Shown here one piece after another: positions 28,384 to 36,742 of a stretch of 64,000 nt of DNA (the first letter of the stretch is position 1; each line of letters begins with the position of its first letter). The translations under genes and the position numbers were made by a program. The stretch lies in the NCBI RefSeq assembly GCF_947498345.1, contig NZ_CANMJY010000001.1, forward strand, positions 605,195 through 669,194. Direction: 5' to 3'. Source of the stretch: an uncultured Winogradskyella sp. Its GTDB lineage: Bacteria > Bacteroidota > Bacteroidia > Flavobacteriales > Flavobacteriaceae. Under the pieces are notes generated by a model. That model saw nothing but the letters and a program-made list of their open reading frames with translations. It made no database searches and was not told where the DNA came from.

Positions 28384-29286
28384 ATGAAAAACCTTCTAAT
28401 AAAATCGGTATTTATTCTTTTTGCTTTTAATTTATCTTTTTCTCAGGCTTGGATGACAGATTTAGGCATTGCTCAAAAACTAGCAATGGTAGAGAACAAA
28501 ATGGTATTGATGGTTTGGGAAGGTACTACAGAATATATGTATCCGGTTTTTGTTAATGACGATAAAGGAAGAACAATATTTATTGAGAATTTATTTACTG
28601 ACGAATATATTAGTCCATTAATTTGGAAACACTTTGTGCCTGTTATTGTTAGTGAAGATAAATATGGTGAAATGTTTTATGAAATTAAGGGAAAGCGGAG
28701 CCAAAAATACATTGATAAGTTTAATGATAATTCCATAAAGATTATGGATATTAATGGTAATATATTAAACGCATCTGATGTTTATTTAGAAGATCTCGAA
28801 AACATTACTAAGATTATTCAAAAATATGGTTTAAATACAGAGTTTATTGCTCCGGAGCTAAAAGAATACCATAACGAAAAGACTTTTTTTTCTGCATACT
28901 ACTTGGCATCAAAGTATATGGATTATACGATGTATCTTAATAAATACCAAAGAAAAGATCTTATCAATCTATCTTCAATTTATTTAAAAGAAGCACGATT
29001 GTTAGTGGCAAAAGAATCTACAGAAGACCAAACCGTATTGCAACAACGTTGTGATTTACTAGAGATACAAAAATTGTTATTTTTAAAGCAGCCAAAACGC
29101 GTTCTTAGATTTTTAAGAAAAATGGATGCCCAAGACATAAATAATACAAATACCACATTTGTAGCATTCTTATATTATACAGCACATATGAGTTTAGGAG
29201 ATAATGATAAAGCTGAAGTATGGAAATCTAAAATTTCTTCTGTAGATTTGAAAAAAGCACAGAAACTTATTAATCTTAATTCTTGA
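28384..29286 (+). CDS. Secreted protein of unknown function, possibly thioredoxin-like fold
   Basis: The 300-residue protein has a signal peptide (MKNLLIKSVFILFAFNLSFSQ). Its first domain (residues ~22-155) reads like a degenerate thioredoxin-like fold: LAMVENKMVLMVWEG, then VPVIVSEDKYGE and IKIMDINGNIL. It lacks a CxxC pair, so it would not be a redox enzyme. The C-terminal half is helical and TPR-like. It is followed after one base by the fatty acid hydroxylase gene, so both are co-transcribed. I do not recognise a named family. Confidence 0.55.
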   Translation: MKNLLIKSVFILFAFNLSFSQAWMTDLGIAQKLAMVENKMVLMVWEGTTEYMYPVFVNDDKGRTIFIENLFTDEYISPLIWKHFVPVIVSEDKYGEMFYEIKGKRSQKYIDKFNDNSIKIMDINGNILNASDVYLEDLENITKIIQKYGLNTEFIAPELKEYHNEKTFFSAYYLASKYMDYTMYLNKYQRKDLINLSSIYLKEARLLVAKESTEDQTVLQQRCDLLEIQKLLFLKQPKRVLRFLRKMDAQDINNTNTTFVAFLYYTAHMSLGDNDKAEVWKSKISSVDLKKAQKLINLNS

Positions 29287-29287
29287 C

Positions 29288-30133
29288 GTGTTGGAAAGCT
29301 TTATAAACTATTTTGAAACTATTCCTCCTGAGCACAGAAGTTTCATTCTTGTAGGCGGACTGGCATTGTTTTGGATTATTGAAAGTGGTTTGCCTTTATT
29401 TAAGTTTAAGTATAATAAATGGCAACACGCTTTACCTAATCTTTTCTTTACACTAACTACAGTGATTATCAATTTTGCATTAGCCTCTTTATTGTACAAA
29501 ACTTCTAAATGGGTCGATGCTAGTAATTTTGGTGTCTTAAACTGGTTGCCAGATATGCCATTGTGGTTATATGCTTTGTTAGGAGTATTGCTTCTGGATT
29601 TTTTTGGAGCTTATTTAGCACACCTTGTTGAGCATAAGGTAAAACCACTTTGGATGGTGCATTTAGTTCACCATACAGATCATAGTGTTGATACGACTAC
29701 AGCTAATAGACATCATCCTCTCGAAAGTTTAATACGGTTTTTCTTTACACTTTTTGGTGTTTTTATAGTAGGTGCTCCAATTGCCCTAGTGTTTTTGTAT
29801 CAATCGTTATCTTTAGTCTTTTCACAGTTTACACATGCTAATCTTAAAATGCCTAGACGTTTAGACAAAGCTTTAAGCTATATCATTGTATCTCCAGACA
29901 TGCATAAGATTCATCATCATTATAGATTGCCATATACGGATTCTAATTATGGTAATATATTTAGTGTTTGGGATCATCTCTTTGGGACATACATGTATAT
30001 GGAGCGCGAAAAATTAGTCTATGGAGTAGATGTGTTTCCAGACGAGCAAAAGAACAGTCATATTGGTGAATTGTTGAAGCAACCATTTCAGAAATACGAA
30101 AAGCCTACACTTTCAGCAGATGTTGAAAAATAG
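29288..30133 (+). CDS. Sterol desaturase / fatty acid hydroxylase superfamily membrane protein
   Basis: The 281-residue protein has four or more membrane segments and the eight-histidine di-iron signature: HLVEH, then HLVHHTDH, NRHHPLE, and HKIHHHY near residues 203-209. The superfamily hydroxylates or desaturates lipids, using O2 at the membrane's cytoplasmic face. The start is GTG at 29288, one base after the previous stop. A lipid-directed role fits the glycerophosphodiesterase gene that follows. Substrate unknown. Confidence 0.8.
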   Translation: MLESFINYFETIPPEHRSFILVGGLALFWIIESGLPLFKFKYNKWQHALPNLFFTLTTVIINFALASLLYKTSKWVDASNFGVLNWLPDMPLWLYALLGVLLLDFFGAYLAHLVEHKVKPLWMVHLVHHTDHSVDTTTANRHHPLESLIRFFFTLFGVFIVGAPIALVFLYQSLSLVFSQFTHANLKMPRRLDKALSYIIVSPDMHKIHHHYRLPYTDSNYGNIFSVWDHLFGTYMYMEREKLVYGVDVFPDEQKNSHIGELLKQPFQKYEKPTLSADVEK

Positions 30134-30157
30134 CTTTCCTTTCTAATAAGCTTATTG

Positions 30158-30979
30158 ATGAGTTGCGATTTAGAAAAACAAATTGATGTTCAGGGTCATA
30201 GAGGTTGCAGAGGATTGTTGCCCGAGAATAGCTTACCAGCTTTTGAAAAAGCCATTGATATAGGAGTCAATACGCTTGAGTTAGACATTGCCATTACAAA
30301 AGATAATGAAGTGGTCGTCTCTCATGAGCCTTTTATGAGTCGTACAATATGCTATAATACTGAAGGAAATGAAATTCCTGAGTCAATGGATATGAAACAT
30401 AATCTCTATAAAATGACACATCATGAGATTAAACAATTTGATTGTGGGTCTAAATTTCACCCTTCATATCCTAATCAGAAAAAACTACATACATATAAGC
30501 CACTTCTGTCTGAAGTGTTTCAATTAGCTATTGCTAAAAATTCAGACGTACGTTTTAATATAGAAATTAAATCGAAACTAAACTATTATGGGGTTTATAC
30601 GCCTTACCCTAAAGATTATGTGAAAATAGTTTTAGATGAGGTCATTGAAAATAGCATGTTTAATCGTGTTAATCTTCAATCTTTTGATTTAAAAATTCTC
30701 GAAGAAATTAAAAAGCAATCTTCGGAAATGAAGGTCGCTTTATTGGTTGATGAGGATGAAGTTATTGAAACAAAATTAAAAAAACTCTCGTACAAATCCG
30801 AAATTATTAGCCCATATTTTAAATTATTGAATGCTGAGAATATTGCCAAATTTCATTCCGATGGTTTTGTTGTAATACCATGGACTATTAACAAAATAGA
30901 GGACATAAAACAAATGATAAAATTAAAGGTTGATGGAATTATAACTGATTATCCTAATATTTTAGTTGACTTACTTTGA
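30158..30979 (+). CDS. Glycerophosphodiester phosphodiesterase, possibly a lipoprotein with damaged 5' end
   Basis: The 273-residue protein has the GDPD signature from its first residues: VQGHRGCRGLLPENSLPAF, then ELDIAITKDNEVVVSHEP, with catalytic His and Glu/Asp residues at expected places, and WTINKIEDIK near the end. It cleaves glycerophosphodiesters to glycerol-3-phosphate and an alcohol. I use ATG 30158 (TTG 30155 is also possible). The frame is open back to 30134 and reads LSFLISLLMSC, a lipoprotein signal core with lipobox. That stretch has no proper start in this frame; a short frame one base off begins ATG at 30120 (MLKNSF). A one-base deletion in the signal peptide would explain this. 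Confidence 0.75.
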   Translation: MSCDLEKQIDVQGHRGCRGLLPENSLPAFEKAIDIGVNTLELDIAITKDNEVVVSHEPFMSRTICYNTEGNEIPESMDMKHNLYKMTHHEIKQFDCGSKFHPSYPNQKKLHTYKPLLSEVFQLAIAKNSDVRFNIEIKSKLNYYGVYTPYPKDYVKIVLDEVIENSMFNRVNLQSFDLKILEEIKKQSSEMKVALLVDEDEVIETKLKKLSYKSEIISPYFKLLNAENIAKFHSDGFVVIPWTINKIEDIKQMIKLKVDGIITDYPNILVDLL

Positions 30980-31146
30980 TGTTTGACTTGTCCTTAACGT
31001 ATTTATAAAATAAGGTCGTTCTTCTGATATTTTTGTAGTTGATAGGATTTTTGCATCATAAAGTAGGAAACCGCTTATGTTTGTCACGGATTGATTAATT
31101 AGTGTTGAGATAAACAAACTCTTGTTTAACTTTATACTATAATGTA

Positions 31147-31569
31147 TTGAAAAATTTAATCCGCATCTGTCTCGTTATTATTCTCATTTTCTTATTGAGC
31201 TTTACTCTTAATGCGCAAGAGCAACAGCCTTATGCCAAGCTTGAGAAAAATAAAAACATCCAGGCTAAAAGTCTTATTCATAAGCTTAATGCAACTAAAG
31301 ACACATTAATTCTTCAGAGTGATAAAAAAATAAACTATCTCTATTCCATTAATAAAAATTACGGTAGAGATTTCGATGTGTATGTAGATACAACTTATTA
31401 TAGATTACCCTTAAATAAATTACCAAAAGGAAAGCATGTATTAGTAGCCGTGCAATCTCCAAAACGTATTGTTTTTGTAGTTCGTATTTTAAAAGATATT
31501 CCTATAGAAATACCAACAGAGCCAAAAGTTACCATTAGGCCTACAGAAATAGCAGTTATTGAAAATTAA
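31147..31569 (+). CDS. Small secreted protein of unknown function
   Basis: The 140-residue protein starts at TTG 31147, chosen because it yields a clean signal peptide (MKNLIRICLVIILIFLLSF, cleavage near LNAQ). The mature part is about 115 residues, basic and beta-rich, with a YGRDFDVYVDTTYYRLPL segment and a hydrophobic VLVAVQ..RIVFVVRIL pair of strands. No family is recognised. It is preceded by a 167-bp gap and ends directly against the convergent NamZ-like gene with no spacing. Confidence 0.55.
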   Translation: MKNLIRICLVIILIFLLSFTLNAQEQQPYAKLEKNKNIQAKSLIHKLNATKDTLILQSDKKINYLYSINKNYGRDFDVYVDTTYYRLPLNKLPKGKHVLVAVQSPKRIVFVVRILKDIPIEIPTEPKVTIRPTEIAVIEN

Positions 31570-32811
31570 CTATTCATAAATTAAATATTGCTTCCGCATT
31601 TTTCGGTAAGCTTCTAATTCTGCTTGCCAACTTGCTTTAATTGCAGTTTCGCTTATTCCAGATTCTATTTGTTGTTGCAGTTTTGCAGTGCCAGCATGTG
31701 TTGTAAAGTTGGCTGTGTTAAATACCTTAGACTTATCTGTGGCATTATTGTAAGCATCAATAATGTGCTTTAGCGTAAATTGTCTTTTGGCTTTTACAGT
31801 AGATAGATCTACACCATAGCAAACGTTATCTTTATGTTTAGGGTATTTAGACCCAAAATTTGGATTTGGAGTATAACTAAAACTATAATATGTCTTATCT
31901 AAAAAAGGAGCACCATAGCGTTGAAATTGAAACTCTGTTCCGCGACCTGCGTTGATATTAGTACCTTCAAACAAACCTAAGCTTGGATATAACAATATAG
32001 ACTGATCGTTTGGCAAATTTGGTGAAGGCCTTATAGGTAAACTGTAAGTGGTTTGATGCGTGTAATTTTTAACAGGAATAATAGTAATATCACATTTAAT
32101 ACTATTTGCTAACCACCCTTCTCCATTAACCATTTTTGCATATTCACCAATGGTCATACCATGGACTAAAGGAATAGGGTGCATTCCCAAAAAGCTACGG
32201 TGTTCTTTTTCTAATACAGGTCCGTCAATATAATTACCATTCGGATTCGGACGATCCAAAATAAGTAACGGAACATTATGTTCTGCACATGCTTCCATAA
32301 CATAATGTAGCGTTGAGATGTACGTATAAAAACGAACGCCAACATCTTGAATGTCAAAAACAATGATATCTAAATCCTCTAACTGTTGTTTAGTGGGTTT
32401 TTTATGCCTTCCATGAAGTGAAAAAATAGGCAACTGTGTTTTAGTATCTACTCCATCTTTAACCATTTCACCAGCGTCGGCTTTACCTCTAAACCCATGC
32501 TCTGGAGAAAATACTTTTTTAATATCCTCTTTTAAGGCTAGTAATGAATCTACAATATGAGTATAAGATGTATTCTGCTCTCCTTTTTTAAATATTACCG
32601 AAGTCTGATTAGCAACTATACCAATCCGTTTTCCTTCTAGTATAGGTAAATATTGTTCTGTTTGGTTGGCGCCGACAATAATACTTTTGTCATCCAAGGC
32701 TGATTTAAGAATCTCATCATTGGTAGATACTTCTTTTTTAGTTTTAGAAGCACAAGAAATAGCTACCAAGACAAATAATAAAACTGTATTTTTGAAAACC
32801 TTAAAACGCAT
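31570..32811 (-). CDS. NamZ-like exo-beta-N-acetylmuramidase (DUF1343), lipoprotein
   Basis: The 413-residue protein matches the DUF1343 family, whose founding characterised member NamZ releases terminal MurNAc from peptidoglycan fragments. Visible family stretches are GKRIGIVANQTS, FSPEHGFRGKADAGE near residues 99-113, FDIQDVGVRFYTYISTL, LDRPNPNGNYIDGP and FEGTNINAGRGTEFQFQ. A lipobox (VLVAISC) at about residue 20 indicates an envelope-anchored lipoprotein, fitting cell-wall recycling. Its start lies 9 bp from the start of the divergent permease gene. Confidence 0.85.
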   Translation of the reverse strand: MRFKVFKNTVLLFVLVAISCASKTKKEVSTNDEILKSALDDKSIIVGANQTEQYLPILEGKRIGIVANQTSVIFKKGEQNTSYTHIVDSLLALKEDIKKVFSPEHGFRGKADAGEMVKDGVDTKTQLPIFSLHGRHKKPTKQQLEDLDIIVFDIQDVGVRFYTYISTLHYVMEACAEHNVPLLILDRPNPNGNYIDGPVLEKEHRSFLGMHPIPLVHGMTIGEYAKMVNGEGWLANSIKCDITIIPVKNYTHQTTYSLPIRPSPNLPNDQSILLYPSLGLFEGTNINAGRGTEFQFQRYGAPFLDKTYYSFSYTPNPNFGSKYPKHKDNVCYGVDLSTVKAKRQFTLKHIIDAYNNATDKSKVFNTANFTTHAGTAKLQQQIESGISETAIKASWQAELEAYRKMRKQYLIYE

Positions 32812-32820
32812 ATCAGAGGT

Positions 32821-34056
32821 TTGAATTTTGAGTTGTTTATAGCTAAACGCATTATTGGCAATAAAGCGTATAAAAGTAGTGTTTCGGCACCAATAATTAA
32901 AATTGGTATTGCCGCTATTGCTATTGGAATTGTTGTTATGCTTATTGCAATTGCTACAGGTTTGGGCTTACAGCAAAAGATAAGAGATAAGGTGGTAGCA
33001 TTTAATGGTCATATAGAGATTACTAACTATGATACCAATAGCTCAGATGAATCTCAGGTGCCTATATCAATACAGCAAGATTTTTACCCTCAATTTAATG
33101 CTGTTGAAGGCGTAAAACACATTCAGGGTGTTGCCTCAAAATTTGCAGTGATAAGAACAGAAACCGATTTTGAAGGTATTGTAGTAAAAGGTGTCGGATC
33201 CGATTATAACTGGGACTATTTTAAAGAGTTTTTAGTAGAGGGGAGAGTACCAGATTTCTCTGGTCAACGTAACGAGGATATCTTAATGTCTAGTTATATA
33301 GCTAATCGTTTGGGTTTTAATGTTGGCGATAAGTTTCAAATGTTGTTTACTAACGATATAAAAGAACTACGCACACGTATTATGGCTTTTAATATTGTGG
33401 GAATTTACAATTCAGGGTTTCAAGAACTGGATGAGAAATTTTGTATTGCTGATTTAAGACATATTCAACGTCTCAATAAATGGGAAAGTGATCAAATAGG
33501 TAGTTTTGAAGTTTTTGTAAATGATTTTTCAGAATTAGATAATATCACAGTACAAGTCTATAAAGAAGCAGGCTCGTTTCTTAACGCAAGACCAGTGACT
33601 CAAAAATACTATACGGTTTTTGAATGGATTAAAATTTTTGATTCTAATACAAATGTTATTATTGCTATTATGATTATAGTGGCAGGTATTAATATGATCA
33701 CCACTTTATTAGTGCTAATCTTAGAGCGTACTAATATGATAGGTATTTTAAAAGCTTTAGGGAGTTCTAATTGGACAATTAGAAAAGTGTTTCTTTACAA
33801 TGCGTCTTATTTAATTGGTTTGGGATTACTTTGGGGAAATATTATAGGCTTGGGCTTATTATTTGCTCAGAAGTATTTTAAATTATTTCCACTAAATCCA
33901 GACACCTACTATGTGAGTGAAGCACCAGTTTATCTTAATTGGGATTATATAGTGCTGTTAAATATTGGAACCTTTGTAGCTTGCTTGTTAATGCTCATGA
34001 TTCCTTCAGTTATTATTTCTAGAATATCACCAGTAAAGGCCATTAGATTTGATTAA
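32821..34056 (+). CDS. LolC/LolE-like ABC transporter permease (MacB/FtsX fold)
   Basis: The 411-residue protein has one N-terminal membrane helix (residues ~25-48), a large extracytoplasmic domain and three C-terminal helices from about residue 275, ending with SRISPVKAIRFD. This is the layout of type VII ABC permeases such as LolE, which extract lipoproteins from the inner membrane. ILERTNMIGILKALGSSNWTIRK is the conserved coupling-helix motif. Start is TTG 32821, giving MNFELFIAKRI as in relatives. No ATPase gene is adjacent, so its partner lies elsewhere. Confidence 0.8.
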   Translation: MNFELFIAKRIIGNKAYKSSVSAPIIKIGIAAIAIGIVVMLIAIATGLGLQQKIRDKVVAFNGHIEITNYDTNSSDESQVPISIQQDFYPQFNAVEGVKHIQGVASKFAVIRTETDFEGIVVKGVGSDYNWDYFKEFLVEGRVPDFSGQRNEDILMSSYIANRLGFNVGDKFQMLFTNDIKELRTRIMAFNIVGIYNSGFQELDEKFCIADLRHIQRLNKWESDQIGSFEVFVNDFSELDNITVQVYKEAGSFLNARPVTQKYYTVFEWIKIFDSNTNVIIAIMIIVAGINMITTLLVLILERTNMIGILKALGSSNWTIRKVFLYNASYLIGLGLLWGNIIGLGLLFAQKYFKLFPLNPDTYYVSEAPVYLNWDYIVLLNIGTFVACLLMLMIPSVIISRISPVKAIRFD

Positions 34057-34139
34057 ATATGGTTCTAAAGATTATTGTTTACCATACCAATAGTTAAAAA
34101 CATAACTAACTTTTAACTTTCAACTTATCACATTTAACT

Positions 34140-34147
34140 TATTTTTG
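34140..34147 (+). promoter_or_regulatory. Candidate -7 box for the PLP enzyme gene
   Basis: TATTTTTG fits TAnnTTTG and lies 17 bp before the ATG at 34165, in a 108-bp gap. The very short leader would be typical for the phylum. The -33 box is not clear. Confidence 0.35.
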
Positions 34148-34164
34148 CACAGCAAAATAATATT

Positions 34165-35145
34165 ATGGATTACGTAGAAAATATACTAGGCACAATAGGC
34201 AACACACCATTGGTAAAAATGAACAAATTGGTAGAAGATTTACCATGTTTAGTACTTGCCAAATACGAAACTTTTAACCCCGGAAATTCTGTTAAAGATC
34301 GCATGGCATTACAAATGATTGAAGATGCTGAAGCTGATGGGCGTTTAAAGCCAGGAGGTACAATCATTGAAGGTACATCAGGAAATACAGGAATGGGCTT
34401 AGCCTTGGCGGCAATTGTAAAAGGTTATAAATGCATTTTTGTAATGGCAGATAAACAGTCTAAAGAAAAAGTAGATATAATGCGTGCCGTAGGCGCAAAG
34501 GTTATTGTATGTCCTACAGCAGTTGAGCCAGATGACCCTCGTAGTTATTATTCTGTATCTAAACGTCTGGGTGAGGAAACTCCAAATTCCTGGTATGTTA
34601 ATCAATACGATAATCCTAGTAATGCTAAAGCACATTACCAAAGTACTGGACCCGAAATATGGAAGCAAACCAATGGTAAAGTTACTCACTTTGTTGTTGG
34701 TGTTGGTACTGGTGGCACTATCTCTGGAGTAGGTAAGTACCTCAAAGAACAAAACCCTAATATTAAAGTTTGGGGAGTAGATACTTACGGTTCTGTATTT
34801 AAGAAGTATCATGAAACTGGTATTTTCGATGAAAACGAAATTTACCCATACGTTACCGAAGGTATAGGTGAAGATATACTACCCAAAAATGTAGATTTTG
34901 ATATTATTGATGGTTTCACTAAAGTAACCGATAAAGATGCATGTGTTTATACACAGCGTTTGGCAAAAGAAGAGGGCATGTTCTTAGGGAATTCTGCAGG
35001 TTCAGCTATTAAAGGTGTTCTGCAATTAAAAGACCATTTTAAGCCAGATGATGTTGTTGTTGTTTTGTTTCATGATCATGGTAGCCGCTACGTAGGTAAA
35101 ATGTTTAATGACGATTGGATGCGTGAGATGGGCTATATAGAATGA
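34165..35145 (+). CDS. PLP-dependent cysteine/cystathionine synthase, CBS-core-like
   Basis: The 326-residue enzyme has the fold II PLP signature: PGNSVKDR with Schiff-base lysine K44, TSGNTGMG at 71-78 for substrate carboxylate binding, and GVGTGGTISG for the PLP phosphate. Its end (NDDWMREMGYIE), together with MIEDAEADGRLKPGGTIIEGTSGNTG-like context, resembles the catalytic core of cystathionine beta-synthase more than O-acetylserine sulfhydrylase CysK. The heme domain and C-terminal CBS pair are absent. It makes cysteine or cystathionine from a beta-activated serine; which one is not decidable here. Confidence 0.8.
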   Translation: MDYVENILGTIGNTPLVKMNKLVEDLPCLVLAKYETFNPGNSVKDRMALQMIEDAEADGRLKPGGTIIEGTSGNTGMGLALAAIVKGYKCIFVMADKQSKEKVDIMRAVGAKVIVCPTAVEPDDPRSYYSVSKRLGEETPNSWYVNQYDNPSNAKAHYQSTGPEIWKQTNGKVTHFVVGVGTGGTISGVGKYLKEQNPNIKVWGVDTYGSVFKKYHETGIFDENEIYPYVTEGIGEDILPKNVDFDIIDGFTKVTDKDACVYTQRLAKEEGMFLGNSAGSAIKGVLQLKDHFKPDDVVVVLFHDHGSRYVGKMFNDDWMREMGYIE

Positions 35146-35229
35146 ATTAAGATATAAGTTGTTTTACTATAGGCAAAATATAATCCTTATGAGCATAGAA
35201 GTTTGTGAGGATTTTCCTATTTTAGAACT

Positions 35230-36501
35230 ATGCAAGAAGACTTTCTTCATTACGCTTGGAAACATAAAGTTTTCTCAATTTCATCTCTCAATACCACAAG
35301 AGATGAAATGCTTATTGTAAAACATCTAGGTCAACACAATCATAACACAGGACCAGATTTCTTTAATGCACAAATTAGTATTGATGGGCAGCTTTGGGCT
35401 GGTAATGTTGAGATTCATATAAAATCTTCTGATTGGTATGTGCACAATCACGAAATAGACAAAGCTTATGATAATGTTATTCTTCATGTGGTTTGGGAAC
35501 ACGATACCGAAATTTATAGACAAGATAACTCTGAGATTCCTACTTTGGAGTTAAAACATTATATCAAAGAAGACCTATTAAAGACTTATCAAAAATTAAT
35601 ACAGTCCAAGTCCTGGATTAATTGCGAGAGTGATTTTTCAATGGTTGATGATTTTTTATTAAATAATTGGTTAGAGCGTCTATTTATAGAACGTCTAGAA
35701 CGAAAATCTAAGGACATTACAAAACTACTTCAAGAATCTAATAATGATTGGGAAGGTGTATTGTTTAAAATGTTACTCAAAAATTTTGGACTAAAGGTTA
35801 ACGGCGAATCGTTTTTAAGTATAGCAAACTCTATCGACTATTCAATGGTGAGAAAACTTCAGAATGATGTTTTAGAAATGGAAGCTTTACTTTATGGTCA
35901 GGCATCTATGCTAGAGGACGAAACTCAAGACACTTACTTTTTAGATTTAAAACAACGCTATCAATTTGTAAAGCATAAATTCAAGTTAAATAATCAAGGT
36001 GTTATACCAGTACAGTTCTTTAGGTTACGCCCACAAAGTTTCCCTACCATACGATTATCTCAATTTGCTAATCTATATACTATAGAGCACCAGTTGTTTT
36101 CTAAGGTCATGACTATAAATACACGAGACGAATTTTATAAGCTATTTAAAAAAGGAGTAACTGATTTTTGGAAGACGCATTACACATTTGCAAAAACGTC
36201 GAAAGCCTCAAAGAAACAATTGACCAAATCATTTATCGATTTGTTAATTATTAATACGATTATTCCTTTAAAGTTTAGTTATGCAAAAGCACAAGGTAAA
36301 ACCATCGATGAGGAATTGTTTAAATTGATTAAACAAATAAAGATTGAAAATAATAGTATTGTCAATAAATTTTTAGAATTAAAACCAATAGAAAAAAATG
36401 CATTAAACTCCCAGGCTTTATTGCAATTAAAACAACAATATTGTAATAAAAATCAATGTTTACAATGTGCCATTGGTAATAGTCTAATCGTTAAAAAATA
36501 A
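35230..36501 (+). CDS. DUF2851 family protein
   Basis: The 423-residue protein has the family's N-terminal block FLHYAWKHKVF, GPDFFNAQISIDGQLWAGNVEIHIKSSDWYVH and YDNVILHVVWEHD. Its C-terminus carries a small Cys cluster (YCNKNQCLQCAIGN). The family is common in Bacteroidota and has no proven role; the early block has the feel of a nuclease-like acidic/basic core, but that is only an impression. The PspC-like gene starts 12 bp after the stop. Confidence 0.8.
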   Translation: MQEDFLHYAWKHKVFSISSLNTTRDEMLIVKHLGQHNHNTGPDFFNAQISIDGQLWAGNVEIHIKSSDWYVHNHEIDKAYDNVILHVVWEHDTEIYRQDNSEIPTLELKHYIKEDLLKTYQKLIQSKSWINCESDFSMVDDFLLNNWLERLFIERLERKSKDITKLLQESNNDWEGVLFKMLLKNFGLKVNGESFLSIANSIDYSMVRKLQNDVLEMEALLYGQASMLEDETQDTYFLDLKQRYQFVKHKFKLNNQGVIPVQFFRLRPQSFPTIRLSQFANLYTIEHQLFSKVMTINTRDEFYKLFKKGVTDFWKTHYTFAKTSKASKKQLTKSFIDLLIINTIIPLKFSYAKAQGKTIDEELFKLIKQIKIENNSIVNKFLELKPIEKNALNSQALLQLKQQYCNKNQCLQCAIGNSLIVKK

Positions 36502-36513
36502 GTAACTTGCAGC

Positions 36514-36741
36514 ATGAAATGGTTCTACAACTTGTTACATTATTTTCAAAAACGCGGCTACTATGTTTGTCAACGTATTGCAGACCGTTTAGGTATAAGG
36601 GCAAAGATTGTAAGAACATCATTTATGTATCTTACTTTTGTAACTGTAGGTTTTGGTTTTGCTTTATATCTGTTTTTAGCATTTTGGATTCGTATTAAAG
36701 ATATAATATACACTAAACGCACATCGGTATTCGACTTGTAA
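36514..36741 (+). CDS. PspC domain protein
   Basis: The 75-residue protein consists of one PspC domain: a basic N-terminal amphipathic part (CQRIADRLGIRAKIVRTSF) and one membrane helix (about residues 38-60, FVTVGFGFALYLFLAFW). PspC proteins sense envelope stress in the inner membrane or modulate partner proteins; no other psp gene is near. It sits between DUF2851 and the K+ channel gene with gaps of 12 and 1 bp, so it belongs to that operon. Confidence 0.7.
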   Translation: MKWFYNLLHYFQKRGYYVCQRIADRLGIRAKIVRTSFMYLTFVTVGFGFALYLFLAFWIRIKDIIYTKRTSVFDL

Positions 36742-36742
36742 T

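Noticed and set aside
36507..36698. 63-residue frame starting just before the PspC gene
   Set aside because: The overlapping frame at 36514 encodes a recognisable PspC domain; this one does not.
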